A DNA stretch of 64,000 bases from Dawidia cretensis (GTDB taxonomy: Bacteria; Bacteroidota; Bacteroidia; Cytophagales; Cyclobacteriaceae). The stretch's first letter is position 1. Each line of letters opens with the position of its first letter. The notes under the pieces were generated by a model. That model worked only from the letters and a program-made list of their open reading frames with translations, was not told the origin of the DNA and made no database searches. Location of the stretch: the NCBI RefSeq assembly GCF_018598175.1, contig NZ_JAHESE010000022.1, forward strand, positions 58,960 to 122,959, given 5' to 3'. The position numbers and the translations under genes are program-made. Shown piece after piece: positions 36,022-44,697 of this stretch.

Positions 36022-36234
36022 ATGGCCGGCCTCCATTTAGACGTGCTCCGCGTAGGGAAAAAATACCGCCTCACAAACTTTGGCGAGCAACATGATTTTA
36101 TCATCGAAGCCACCCTGCCCGGAGGCGACTTTCGGGTAAAAGACCTTAATACCCTCGAGCCTTACAACCTCAAGGAACTGATTGCGTACGGTCAGGGCAA
36201 AGACTACATCATCGATGAGCTGTACATGGAGTAA
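36022..36234 (+). CDS. Small conserved-looking protein downstream of the GroES-type gene
   Basis: 70 residues, soluble, acidic at the end (DYIIDELYME). Short beta strands with polar turns (LRVGKKYRLTNFGEQHDFIIEATLPGGDFRVKDLNTLEPY) suggest a small barrel or OB/SH3-like fold. I do not recognise a family. The start ATG at 36022 is 20 bases after the GroES-type stop, and the reading is clean, so the two are probably co-expressed. Confidence 0.7.
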   Translation: MAGLHLDVLRVGKKYRLTNFGEQHDFIIEATLPGGDFRVKDLNTLEPYNLKELIAYGQGKDYIIDELYME

Positions 36235-36265
36235 GTCAACCCAACACTTATTTCGTGAATCGCCC

Positions 36266-36273
36266 TAAATTTG
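36266..36273 (+). promoter_or_regulatory. -7 box TAAATTTG before the response regulator
   Basis: An exact TAnnTTTG match 68 bases upstream of the ATG at 36342. A TTTG-like upstream box at the proper distance was not found, so this is a weak promoter candidate for the two-component pair. Confidence 0.3.
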
Positions 36274-36341
36274 TGTAGCATTACGGCCGCGACCGTTCCC
36301 CCAGGTGCGCGAAACCGGACGAAGAACTTTAATTCACGCAC

Positions 36342-37025
36342 ATGAAACTTCTCGTCATCGAAGATGAACAGAAAGTAGCGGCCTTCCTCAAAGAAGGCCT
36401 GGAGGAGCAAGGCTACGAAGTGGACCTTGCCTACGACGGCTATACCGGCGAGAAGCTCGCGCTGGCCAACACGTACCAGATCATCTTACTCGACGTCATC
36501 ATCCCCGTCATGAACGGCCTCGAGCTTTGCAAAAAGCTCAAGGCCGCCAAGCCCACCACGCCCATCCTGATGCTGACGGCCCTGGGCACCACCGACGACA
36601 AAGTTACCGGCCTCGATGCCGGCGCAGACGACTATCTGCAAAAGCCTTTCGAGTTCAAAGAGCTCCTCGCCCGCATCAAAGCGCTCACGCGCCGCGCACG
36701 TCACGACGCAGAAGAAAAAACCAATATGCTTACCGTGGGCGACCTACGCCTGGACCTTGACAAAAAAGTTGCCCTGCGTGGCGACCGCACCATTGCCCTG
36801 ACGGCAAAAGAATTTGCCTTGCTGGAATACCTCATGCGCAACAAAGGCCGGGTGTTGTCGCGCCCCGACATTGCCGAAAAAGTTTGGGAAGTAACGTTCG
36901 ACACAGGCACCAACGTGGTAGAAGTATACATGAACATCCTGCGTAAAAAGGTCGACAGGGATTTCCCGAAAAAGCTCATCCACACCCGTATCGGCCTGGG
37001 CTACGTCGTCCAGGAAGAAGCATGA
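36342..37025 (+). CDS. OmpR/PhoB-type response regulator
   Basis: A 227-residue regulator with an N-terminal receiver: acidic pocket Glu7/Asp8, phospho-acceptor Asp51 in ILLDVIIPVMNG, Thr in LMLTALG, Lys in DYLQKPF. The C-terminal winged HTH follows, with LTAKEFALLEYLMRNKGRVLSR and VVEVYMNILRKKVD. It is paired with the next gene by a 4-base overlap and should bind promoters when phosphorylated by that kinase. Its gene targets are not evident from the neighbourhood. Confidence 0.94.
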   Translation: MKLLVIEDEQKVAAFLKEGLEEQGYEVDLAYDGYTGEKLALANTYQIILLDVIIPVMNGLELCKKLKAAKPTTPILMLTALGTTDDKVTGLDAGADDYLQKPFEFKELLARIKALTRRARHDAEEKTNMLTVGDLRLDLDKKVALRGDRTIALTAKEFALLEYLMRNKGRVLSRPDIAEKVWEVTFDTGTNVVEVYMNILRKKVDRDFPKKLIHTRIGLGYVVQEEA

Positions 37026-38386
37026 ACATCCGCAGCCGCCTAACCCTGCGGTTCATCATCAGCGTAGCCATCATCATGGTGATGGCGCTCATGCTGATCT
37101 ATATATTCTCTGCGGGCTACCGCGAAGAGGACTTTTATAATCGCCTGCACAGCAAAGCCAACAACACCGCCAAGCTACTCATCGACGTAGACGAAGTCGA
37201 CATCAACCTGCTGCGCAAGATCGAGCACGACAACCCGGTAAGCTTACCCAACGAAAAGATCATCGTCTACGACTTTCACAACGAGATCATCTTTAGCACC
37301 GACGAGCAAAGCGTCATTCACATTTCACAAGACTTGCTGGACCGCATTCGCCTGGAAGAAGAGGTGCGTTACTGGCAGGATGACTACGAAGTGCTGGGCT
37401 TTCTCTTCAAAGGTCGCTACGATCGTTTTGCCGTAGTCGCCGCCGCAACGGACATTCACGGCTTCAGCCGCCTCAACAACCTGCGCGCGATCTTGCTGGT
37501 AGTATTCGCCATCACCATCGTGGCTGTGTCGGTATCGGGTTGGTTCTTTGCCGGCAAGGCCTTACAGCCTATCTCTACCGTGGTGCACCAGGTAGACGAG
37601 ATCACCATCAGCAGCCTCAACCTGCGGGTAAACGAAGGCAATGGTCAGGATGAGATCGCGCAGCTGGCCCGCACGTTCAACAACATGCTGCAACGCCTCG
37701 AGGCATCGTTCATCGTACAAAAAAACTTTATTGCCAACGCCTCGCACGAGCTACGCACACCCCTGACCGCCATCACGGGACAGCTGGAGGTAAGCCTCCT
37801 CCACGCACGCACCAACGACGAATACCGCGGCGTGGTCAACTCGGTGTTGGACGACATCAAGAACCTGAACAACCTCGCCAATCGCCTGTTGTTGCTCGCG
37901 CAAACCAGCGCCGATGGCACCGACCGCAGCATGACGCACCTGCGCATTGACGAGCTGCTTTGGCTCACCCGCGAGGAGCTCATGAAACGCGACCCTGGCT
38001 ATAGTATCAACATCGACCTCGCCTCCGACCTCGACGACGAGTCCAGGCTCACCATCAACGGCGACGAGCAGCTTATGAAAGTAGCGCTGTTGAACCTGAT
38101 CGAGAATGGCTGCAAGTACTCCCCCGACCACCGCATCGAGGTGCTCGTACGTGCTACGCCCAGCCACCTCGTGCTCCAATTCCGCGACCAGGGCATTGGC
38201 ATTCCCGAGGCCGACCGCACCAACATCTTCGAGCCCTTCTACCGCGGCGAGAATACCCAGGGTATCAAAGGTTATGGCATCGGCCTGTCCGTCGTGCAGC
38301 GCATCGTCATCTTACACAAAGGCACTATTACCCTTGTTGCCAACCCTGAAGGTGGTACGACCTTTACGGTTACGTTGCCGTTTTAA
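37022..38386 (+). CDS. Sensor histidine kinase (HAMP, HisKA, HATPase)
   Basis: A 454-residue membrane kinase. An N-terminal helix (about 10-30), a periplasmic part of about 120 residues, a second helix (about 160-182) and a HAMP segment precede the H-box NASHELRTPLTAITG. The ATP-binding domain has NLIENGCKYSP (N box), DQGIGIPE (G1), FEPFYR and GYGIGLSVV (G2), and ends with TTFTVTLPF. It starts 4 bases inside the response regulator gene. The stimulus is unknown, as the sensor part carries no recognised domain. Confidence 0.94.
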   Translation: MNIRSRLTLRFIISVAIIMVMALMLIYIFSAGYREEDFYNRLHSKANNTAKLLIDVDEVDINLLRKIEHDNPVSLPNEKIIVYDFHNEIIFSTDEQSVIHISQDLLDRIRLEEEVRYWQDDYEVLGFLFKGRYDRFAVVAAATDIHGFSRLNNLRAILLVVFAITIVAVSVSGWFFAGKALQPISTVVHQVDEITISSLNLRVNEGNGQDEIAQLARTFNNMLQRLEASFIVQKNFIANASHELRTPLTAITGQLEVSLLHARTNDEYRGVVNSVLDDIKNLNNLANRLLLLAQTSADGTDRSMTHLRIDELLWLTREELMKRDPGYSINIDLASDLDDESRLTINGDEQLMKVALLNLIENGCKYSPDHRIEVLVRATPSHLVLQFRDQGIGIPEADRTNIFEPFYRGENTQGIKGYGIGLSVVQRIVILHKGTITLVANPEGGTTFTVTLPF

Positions 38387-38430
38387 TGGCCTTTTGCCAC
38401 TTCGTTTTTCATGTTAAAATGGATTATAAT

Positions 38431-38477
38431 GTTAAATATTATTGCCAAAAACGTTACATTTGTTAAAAATATTTAAC
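38431..38477 (+). promoter_or_regulatory. hipBA promoter-operator
   Basis: A perfect 10-bp inverted repeat, GTTAAATATT (38431-38440) and AATATTTAAC (38468-38477), encloses an exact -7 box TACATTTG (38455-38462). More GTTAAA boxes occur at 38413 and 38463 (the latter as GTTAAAAA). The arrangement fits repression by HipB dimers bound at both arms. The -33 element is not clear. Confidence 0.5.
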
Positions 38478-38480
38478 GTT

Positions 38481-38798
38481 ATGCGTGAAAAAAAACTTAC
38501 CGTATTGCCCAAATTGGAAAAAATGCTTGTCCAGATGGGCGAAAACATAAAATTGGCCAGACTTCGTAGAAAGCTGAGCACAGAACAAGTGGCCGAGCGC
38601 GCAAATATTAGTAGACCTACCCTGTGGAGCATCGAAAAGGGAGCTGGCGGTGTCTCCATGGCTGCTTACGCACAAGTCTTATTTGTTTTAGGCCTCGAAA
38701 AGGATTTGCTGAAACTCGCTGGAGATGATCCCCTGGGCAGAAAACTTCAGGATGCCGAACTCATTGTGAAAGGGCGAGCACCTAAAACTCCCCAATAA
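38481..38798 (+). CDS. hipB: HipB-like XRE-family antitoxin
   Basis: A 105-residue helix-turn-helix protein when started at the ATG at 38481; an in-frame TTG at 38442 lies within the operator and is unlikely. The XRE motif is GENIKLARLRRKLSTEQVAERANISRPTLWSIEKG (about residues 20-54), followed by a helical tail. It lies 2 bases before hipA and should both bind and inhibit the toxin and repress the operon. AT-rich codons distinguish it from the surrounding genes. Confidence 0.88.
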   Translation: MREKKLTVLPKLEKMLVQMGENIKLARLRRKLSTEQVAERANISRPTLWSIEKGAGGVSMAAYAQVLFVLGLEKDLLKLAGDDPLGRKLQDAELIVKGRAPKTPQ

Positions 38799-38800
38799 CC

Positions 38801-40072
38801 ATGGCTAAGAAAGGCGCCCACCGGACGATCTACGTCTTTGCCCACTGGGCGGGTCTCGATGACCCTACTTTAATGGGCCTGCTCCATTCGACGCTCCTTC
38901 GCGGTAAAGAGATATTTTCATTCGAGTATGACAACAGCTGGCTGAAATCAAGAGTCGCGCAAACTTTAGATCCTGACTTAGGACTATTCAGTGGGATACA
39001 ATATCTCAACGACGAGAAACCTAATTTCGGACTATTCCTTGACTCATCTCCAGACCGTTGGGGAAGAACACTCATGGATAGACGAGAAGCAGTGATAGCA
39101 AGAAGCGAAAGCAGACCACCTAAAAATCTTTTTGAAACTGACTATCTTCTTGGAGTATATGATGGCCACCGAATGGGTGCCATTCGATTTAAAGATTCAA
39201 TCGATGGCTCGTTCTTAAATAGTAATACTTACATGGCTACACCCCCTTGGACGTCGATTCGCGAATTGGAACATGCCAGTCTGAAACTAGAGGAGAGCAC
39301 AGAAAATGATACTGAAAATTTAAAGTGGTTAAATTTGCTTCTCACTCCAGGTTCTTCCCTTGGTGGAGCGCGGCCAAAAGCAAGTGTTCTTGACGAGAAT
39401 GGCGAACTCTGGATTGCCAAATTTCCTAGCCTTCGGGATGATCGCGACATAGGGGGCTGGGAAAAAGTTGCTCATGACCTTGCGAGAGGTGCGGGCATAA
39501 AAGTTCCACAATCAGAGACAGGCAAATTCTACAGCAAAAAACATACATTCATAACTAAAAGATTTGACAGAACGTCACGAGGCGCACGTATTCATTTTGC
39601 CTCTGCAATGACTTTGCTAGGCTATACAGACGGCACGAATCATTCGTCAGGTGTAAGTTATCTTGATCTTGCTGAATTTATTATGCAAAACGGAGCGAAT
39701 CCAGATGCAGATCTTCAGGAGCTCTGGACGAGGATTGTTTTCTCTATCTCGATTAGCAATACAGACGATCACCTCAGAAATCATGGATTCCTTTTGACTG
39801 AAAAGGGATGGACACTTTCCCCAGCGTATGACATGAATCCGGTTTCCACCGGCACAGGACTTAGTTTGAATATATCAACCAAAGACAATGCACTATCAAT
39901 AGCTCTTGCGCTGGAAGTGGCCTCTTACTTTAGGGTTTCTGACAAAAAAGCGAAAGAAATCATTATGACTGTTCAGTCTGTAGTTTCTCAATGGGAATCG
40001 ATAGCCGAAAAAATTGGAATACCGAAGTGGGAGCGTAGCGCGATGGCAAGGGCATTTAATAATAAAATCTGA
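38801..40072 (+). CDS. hipA: HipA-like serine/threonine kinase toxin
   Basis: A 423-residue type II toxin. HipA kinases phosphorylate glutamyl-tRNA synthetase and induce dormancy. The N-terminal subdomain (1-110) precedes the couple module. The Gly-rich loop is GSSLGGARPKAS (184-195), ATP lysine region LWIAKFP (about Lys207), catalytic SNTDDHLRNHGF (Asp322/Asp323, Asn327) and metal-binding PAYDMNP (Asp344/Asn346). Codons such as AGA for arginine are frequent here but rare in neighbours, and the segment is AT-rich, suggesting horizontal acquisition. It follows hipB by 2 bases and appears intact, so the toxin may be functional. Confidence 0.9.
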   Translation: MAKKGAHRTIYVFAHWAGLDDPTLMGLLHSTLLRGKEIFSFEYDNSWLKSRVAQTLDPDLGLFSGIQYLNDEKPNFGLFLDSSPDRWGRTLMDRREAVIARSESRPPKNLFETDYLLGVYDGHRMGAIRFKDSIDGSFLNSNTYMATPPWTSIRELEHASLKLEESTENDTENLKWLNLLLTPGSSLGGARPKASVLDENGELWIAKFPSLRDDRDIGGWEKVAHDLARGAGIKVPQSETGKFYSKKHTFITKRFDRTSRGARIHFASAMTLLGYTDGTNHSSGVSYLDLAEFIMQNGANPDADLQELWTRIVFSISISNTDDHLRNHGFLLTEKGWTLSPAYDMNPVSTGTGLSLNISTKDNALSIALALEVASYFRVSDKKAKEIIMTVQSVVSQWESIAEKIGIPKWERSAMARAFNNKI

Positions 40073-40598
40073 TGGACTAAAGCGACAATCAACGGTCCGG
40101 TTATTACAAACAAAATATCTAATATTTATCCTTTTTCACATTCCAGCTTTTGGCGGCGCTAGCCAGGGCTTCCGGCCACCGTATAATTCGCTGGATATTC
40201 CAGTCCTACAAAGTAGTTTCCCCAATAAGAACGAGATACCTGGCAATTTGAGGTCGTAAGTCTTCTAAAAGCTGGTCTTCTGCCAGAATATTAAATATTT
40301 CAGTAGAGATGTAGTAAGAGATTTATAACAGATATTCAATACCTATTTAAGTATTGGATATCTATTCTTTATTTATCCTTTAACTATTGCTTATATATTG
40401 GATATCCTGTCTTTTGCCAGTCTTTTGGCCCCCAAACGAGGCAAATTGGCCAGGGACTTTCCCGTCAGCCAGTTCACGCCAGGCCAGGCTCCGGGCTTCA
40501 CCCCGGAATCGCTGCCGCCCGCCTCCGGACCGCCTCTTTTAACCCCCTTTTAATTTGCTTTTAAGTCGGCCTTTACCTGTGTCAGCCAATTTGGCGTC
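40073..40598. other. AT-rich intergenic region after hipA
   Basis: 526 bases with no supported gene. The first 400 are AT-rich like hipBA and contain a hairpin (40330-40363) and a second copy of ATTGGATATC (40397-40406). The last 120 bases return to GC-rich sequence, with pyrimidine-rich runs (CCGCCCGCCTCC) before the glycosyltransferase gene. The change in composition may mark the right edge of the acquired segment. Confidence 0.5.
40330..40363. repeat. Hairpin with 13-bp arms plus nearby direct repeat
   Basis: AGATATTCAATAC (40330-40342) pairs with GTATTGGATATCT (40351-40363) with one G-T wobble, around an 8-base loop. T-rich sequence follows (ATTCTTTATTTAT), so it could be a late terminator for hipBA. 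The segment ATTGGATATC is repeated 44 bases on. Confidence 0.5.
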
Positions 40599-41513
40599 AT
40601 GAAAAAGGTATCTGTCATCATCACTACTTACAACGCCGAGAAGACGATCGCGCGCACGCTGAATTCGGTGTTGCGCCAGGAGGGCATTGGAAAAGCGTTT
40701 ACGTTGGAGCTGATCGTCATTGACGACTGCTCGACCGATGACACGCTCGGGATCCTCGAGACGTTCAACCTGGACATCCAGCAGTTTTTCTCGACACCCG
40801 CCAACAGCGGCGGTCCCAACAAAGGTCGCAACATCGGCCTGCGGCACGCCACGGGCGACTATATCTGTTTCCTCGACCACGACGACCTGTGGCAACCTCA
40901 TAAAATCCGGCTCCAGCTGAAAGCAGCAGAGCATGTACCGATTGTCACCGGCAGCTATAGCACGACCAATACCTACACCGGTGTACACACCCAGGCCGAA
41001 AATCTGGAAATGACGCGGTTCTTCGAACCCAACGAGACCTTTCTAAAGAAGCTTTGCAAAGAAAAGATCGATGTGCAGAATACGTATCTCGGCACAGTCA
41101 TGATACACCGCGACCTGAAGCATGTTTTATTTGAGGAGCACTTCGGCATGCTGGACTTCGACTGGACGCTGCGGTTGTTTGAGCACCGCGCTTCCGCGGA
41201 AATCTCCGCGCACGTTGTCACGCGGGTTGTTGATGGCAGCAATCTGTCACTCAACGCAGAGTATCGAAAGAAAGATTATTACTACTCCCTGATGTGCCTG
41301 GAGAGCTTTGAGAAGCGCTATCCGCGCGAGGTGGCGCTGGCATTGAAGCGTATTAATGGCAGCCGTGCACGGTATTGCTATTTGCAGGGCAATATGCCTG
41401 AGGCGCGCAAGTATTTGCGGAAGGCCATGCCAGGCATGAAAGAGACCTTGTATTACATCACGTCGTATGCCGGCAGCCAGTGGGTGCGGCGAAACTTCCC
41501 GGTGTTCGGATAA
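40599..41513 (+). CDS. Family 2 glycosyltransferase
   Basis: A 304-residue GT-A enzyme. The start KKVSVIITTYNAEKTIARTL, the nucleotide-sugar region LIVIDDCSTDDTLGIL, NIGLRHATGDYICFLDHDD with the metal-binding DHDD motif, and the acceptor region TYLGTVMIHRDLK are all present. It probably adds a sugar to a surface or secreted glycan. It stands alone, and no glycan cluster adjoins it. The ATG at 40599 matches the usual N-terminus. Confidence 0.88.
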   Translation: MKKVSVIITTYNAEKTIARTLNSVLRQEGIGKAFTLELIVIDDCSTDDTLGILETFNLDIQQFFSTPANSGGPNKGRNIGLRHATGDYICFLDHDDLWQPHKIRLQLKAAEHVPIVTGSYSTTNTYTGVHTQAENLEMTRFFEPNETFLKKLCKEKIDVQNTYLGTVMIHRDLKHVLFEEHFGMLDFDWTLRLFEHRASAEISAHVVTRVVDGSNLSLNAEYRKKDYYYSLMCLESFEKRYPREVALALKRINGSRARYCYLQGNMPEARKYLRKAMPGMKETLYYITSYAGSQWVRRNFPVFG

Positions 41514-41587
41514 ATTTTAATGCCGTTTTAATCCCGGTTTAATGTACTCTTTAACCTCTTTGTTCTACTTTGATGCCTGCAGCGACC

Positions 41588-42466
41588 ATGTCCGTTATGC
41601 GTAAAAATAGAGTTTTCGGAATAGCGGCAATGGTCGCCATCCTGCTCCTGACGGGTACGGTAGCCTATATGGCTTCGGAAGGTATCAGCGTCCGATTGTT
41701 GGAGGCGAGCCTGCGGGAGGAGAAGCTGAAGGCTGAAACGATGCTGTCGGAAAAGCTGCAGCTGGAAAAAGAGATTGTCAAGCAGGAAGCGGCGTTGTCG
41801 ACGCTGCGGGAGACGAACGGCGCGTTGCAATACAACGTGGACCGTATGGCACGGGAAGTAAATGATCGCGATGCACGGATCAGGGCTATGCGCCGGGAGT
41901 ATGCGGGGGCTACACGTCTGAAGCAACAGCACGAAGCCTTGCAGACCGAGCACGAAGCGCAAGCGGTGGACCTGGCCGATGCCCGGCGATCGCAGAAAGG
42001 TATGCTACGTGTACAAGAGGACCTGGAGCAAACCATCGCCCTGCTGTTGCAACAAAATAAGAACCTGACCGGCGAGCTGCACGCATGGCGGCTGTCGGCG
42101 GTGAAAGATGTGCGGGTGGAGCCATATCGTAAGAACGAACGGCTGACGCTTCGCGCGCGAAAAACACGCAAGCTGGTCGTGCACGTGGATGTGGCCTCGC
42201 GCGTAGAAGACCTGCAGTTTCGCATCACGGACCCGGCGGGACGGGTGCTGTCGGCGGAGGCCGGCAAAATTTCGACCACGGTGGTGAATGACGGCATTCC
42301 CCCAAAGTACGTGGCCTCGACCCGCCAAACGGTACTGAAAGAATATCCTTACAAGCGGGTGGCGATGGTATTCACCCCTTCGGAACGACTCGAAGCCGGC
42401 ATTTACCAAATCGACATCCTCAACGATACTGAATCAATAGGTAGTTTACAGGTGAAGTTTAGGTAA
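41588..42466 (+). CDS. Single-helix membrane protein with long coiled coil
   Basis: About 292 residues. An N-terminal membrane helix (RKNRVFGIAAMVAILLLTGTVAYM) leads to a long heptad-rich coiled coil (about 25-155) and a beta-rich C-terminal domain (about 165-292) with an IgG-like strand pattern. Overall it resembles exported coiled-coil scaffold proteins; no family is assigned. ATG codons at 41573, 41588 and 41597 and a TTG at 41570 are possible starts; 41588 leaves the least extra sequence before the helix. A clear terminator follows at 42486. Confidence 0.75.
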   Translation: MSVMRKNRVFGIAAMVAILLLTGTVAYMASEGISVRLLEASLREEKLKAETMLSEKLQLEKEIVKQEAALSTLRETNGALQYNVDRMAREVNDRDARIRAMRREYAGATRLKQQHEALQTEHEAQAVDLADARRSQKGMLRVQEDLEQTIALLLQQNKNLTGELHAWRLSAVKDVRVEPYRKNERLTLRARKTRKLVVHVDVASRVEDLQFRITDPAGRVLSAEAGKISTTVVNDGIPPKYVASTRQTVLKEYPYKRVAMVFTPSERLEAGIYQIDILNDTESIGSLQVKFR

Positions 42467-42485
42467 TAAATTACCTTTTTTGGTA

Positions 42486-42514
42486 GGCCCGGCGTAAGCA
42501 ACCGGGCCTTTTTT
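42486..42514 (+). terminator. Rho-independent terminator of the coiled-coil gene
   Basis: Stem GGCCCGG (42486-42492) pairs with CCGGGCC (42502-42508) around a 9-base loop. Six T follow (42509-42514). Confidence 0.85.
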
Positions 42515-42615
42515 ATGCCCTTCCGCCACTCAAACTATTTCCTTTCCCGCATATTGAAGAGGGTGACGGTGATCTTGTAGTTTTTTTCGAGATTTACGGT
42601 CAGACCTCATTGACC

Positions 42616-44079
42616 ATGAAAAAAACACTAACCTTACTCCTATCATTAGCCCTGACTGCTACGGTCTTCGCCCAGAATGAAGACTTGCCGAGCGACTTCC
42701 TGAAGTCGACCTTCCACAAAGAGCGCCGCGCCAAGCTGCGCGAAAAACTGCCCGCCAACTCCGTGGCCGTGTTCTTTGCCAACCCCGTGCGCAACCGCGC
42801 CAACGACGTGGAGTACGTATACCACCAGGACCCCGATTTCTTTTACATGACCGGGTACAAAGAGCCGCATGCCGTATTGCTGGTATTTAAAGACAAACAG
42901 ACCGCTGCCAATGGCTCGCAGTACGACGAGATCATCTTCGTACAGCCGCGTAACCCCATTCATGAAATGTGGACCGGCCGCCGCCTGGGCGACGTGAAGA
43001 CACGCGAGCAATTGGGCCTCGAGCAAGCTTTTAACAACAGCGAGTTTGATAAGTATAGCCTCGACTTTTCGAAGTTTGCCAAGATCCTGTTCTTCGACTT
43101 TCAAAACGACGTGCGCGACGAGCAGGACGATACGTCGGATCTGTATGATCTGATCGCCCAGTTCAAAAAGAAAACCAACTACCCTACTCCGGGCACCTCG
43201 TTAACTGTATCGCGTGAGGCGCAGAAGAACAACCTTGACAAAGATGCGCTGGCGCCGATTATGGACGAGCTGCGTGGCACCAAGACAAAAGAAGAAATCG
43301 ACCTGCTGCGCAAGGCAGTCATGGTTTCGTGCGTAGGCCAGGTGGAAGTCATGAAGGCGATCAAGCCCGGCATGTCTGAGCGCGAAGTGCAGGGAATTCA
43401 CGAATTGGTATTTAAGAAATATCAGGCTGAAGACCTGGGCTATCCGTCCATCGTGGGAGGTGGCCACAACGGTTGTATTTTGCACTATATCGACAACTAT
43501 AAACCGTCCCTGACAAACAAGGAGCTCATCCTGATGGACCTGGGTGCAGAATACCATGGTTATACCGCCGACATTACCCGCACCATTCCGGTGAACGGCA
43601 AGTTTTCTACTGAGCAAAAGCAGATCTACGACCTGGTGTTGAAGGCGCAGGAAGAAGCGATGAAGATCGCCAAGCCGGGCCTGCCCATGAATCAGCTGAC
43701 GGTGGTATGCCGCGACATTATTAACAAAGGTCTGGCCGACCTGGGCGTTATCAAATCGCCTACCGACAAACACCTTTACTTCCCGCACGGGGTGTCGCAC
43801 CACATTGGTTTGGATGTGCACGACCGCGGTGTTTATGTGCTGGCAGAAAACAGCGTGGTGACGATCGAGCCCGGCATTTATATACCTGACAACAGCGCCT
43901 GCGACAAGAAATGGTGGGGTATTGCCGTCCGTATTGAGGACGACTACCTCATTACCAAGACGGGCTACGAACTACTCTCCAGCTATGCGCCGCGCACGAC
44001 CGACGATATCGAGGCGGTGATGAAGCAACCAAGTCCCCTGGACGACTTTGTGCTTCCAAACATTAACAAAACCAATTAA
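42616..44079 (+). CDS. Secreted M24B aminopeptidase P-like metallopeptidase
   Basis: A 487-residue exported peptidase that should release N-terminal residues preceding proline. A signal peptide (MKKTLTLLLSLALTATVFAQ) is followed by the AMP_N domain (about 25-200) and the pita-bread catalytic domain (about 240-470). The metal ligands are the two Asp in LMDLGAEYHGYTADITR, His in FPHGVSHHIGLDVHD, and Glu in TIEPGIYIP and VRIEDDYL. I use the ATG at 42616 rather than the TTG at 42610. It stands alone, ending at a terminator at 44093. Confidence 0.9.
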   Translation: MKKTLTLLLSLALTATVFAQNEDLPSDFLKSTFHKERRAKLREKLPANSVAVFFANPVRNRANDVEYVYHQDPDFFYMTGYKEPHAVLLVFKDKQTAANGSQYDEIIFVQPRNPIHEMWTGRRLGDVKTREQLGLEQAFNNSEFDKYSLDFSKFAKILFFDFQNDVRDEQDDTSDLYDLIAQFKKKTNYPTPGTSLTVSREAQKNNLDKDALAPIMDELRGTKTKEEIDLLRKAVMVSCVGQVEVMKAIKPGMSEREVQGIHELVFKKYQAEDLGYPSIVGGGHNGCILHYIDNYKPSLTNKELILMDLGAEYHGYTADITRTIPVNGKFSTEQKQIYDLVLKAQEEAMKIAKPGLPMNQLTVVCRDIINKGLADLGVIKSPTDKHLYFPHGVSHHIGLDVHDRGVYVLAENSVVTIEPGIYIPDNSACDKKWWGIAVRIEDDYLITKTGYELLSSYAPRTTDDIEAVMKQPSPLDDFVLPNINKTN

Positions 44080-44092
44080 CCCAAGTCGAAGC

Positions 44093-44129
44093 AAGGCTGT
44101 TTTCTCAAGAAGACAGCCTTCTTTATTTT
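44093..44129 (+). terminator. Rho-independent terminator after the M24 peptidase gene
   Basis: AAGGCTGT (44093-44100) pairs with ACAGCCTT (44113-44120), followed by a T-rich tail. It separates the peptidase from the next operon. Confidence 0.75.
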
Positions 44130-44157
44130 TTCTTCCCTGCCCTGCATTATTTTTTGC

Positions 44158-44185
44158 AGGTCTTACGTCTCCTCCTGTAAGACCT
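44158..44185. promoter_or_regulatory. Inverted repeat upstream of the thioredoxin-apbE operon
   Basis: AGGTCTTAC (44158-44166) is perfectly complementary to GTAAGACCT (44177-44185) with a 10-base spacer. A -7-like GATTTTTG (44193-44200) follows, so the repeat would lie just upstream of the promoter core. It could be an operator or an RNA hairpin; the function is inferred. Confidence 0.45.
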
Positions 44186-44250
44186 ATGTTATGATTTTTG
44201 TCAAGAAACATTTTACCCTCCAAAATCGTTATGTTTACCGCAACGAATAC

Positions 44251-44697
44251 ATGCCCTTGACACGCTTCCGATTGCCTTTTGTTCTGACACTCTGCTTCGC
44301 CCTTTCGAGCCTGGCTGTATGGGCGCAGCAGGAAAACGCGGACGAAGCTTTTCAGCAAGCGGCCGAGCATCACCGGCCGGTGTTGCTGGTCTTTGCCGGC
44401 TCGGACTGGTGTGCGCCCTGCATTCATTTTGAAAAAAAGATTCTGGCCGAGCATTCTTTCCAGGAGTTTGCCGGTGCCAACCTGGTCTTGTTAAAGGCCG
44501 ATTTCCCGCAGCGTACGCGCCAACCGGATTCGCTCCGGAAACAAAACGAAGCGCTGGCCGAGAAGTATAATCCCACGGGCATCTTTCCCTACATTCTGGT
44601 GCTGCGCGACAACGGTAACGTTGTGAAGATATTGAACTATCACAACGAGTCGCCGGCGCAGTTTATCGACGAGATCAAACCGTTGTTGTTGCCATGA
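44251..44697 (+). CDS. Exported thioredoxin-fold protein (WCAPC)
   Basis: About 149 residues, with a signal peptide (MPLTRFRLPFVLTLCFALSSLAVWA) when started at 44251. An in-frame ATG at 44191 would put 20 residues before it. The thioredoxin motif is SDWCAPCIHF (Cys54 and Cys57), preceded by VLLVFAG and followed by strand-helix alternation, with the cis-proline in GIFPYILVL. It probably acts in the periplasm as a thiol oxidoreductase. It is first in an overlapping set with apbE (4-base overlap), DUF4266 and DUF3570 genes, so it may keep a cysteine-containing partner reduced. The tail of the DUF4266 protein is a candidate. Confidence 0.85.
   Translation: MPLTRFRLPFVLTLCFALSSLAVWAQQENADEAFQQAAEHHRPVLLVFAGSDWCAPCIHFEKKILAEHSFQEFAGANLVLLKADFPQRTRQPDSLRKQNEALAEKYNPTGIFPYILVLRDNGNVVKILNYHNESPAQFIDEIKPLLLP

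Noticed and set aside
40014-40259. Small forward frame overlapping the end of hipA
   Set aside because: No family feature and it crosses into the AT-rich noncoding tail.
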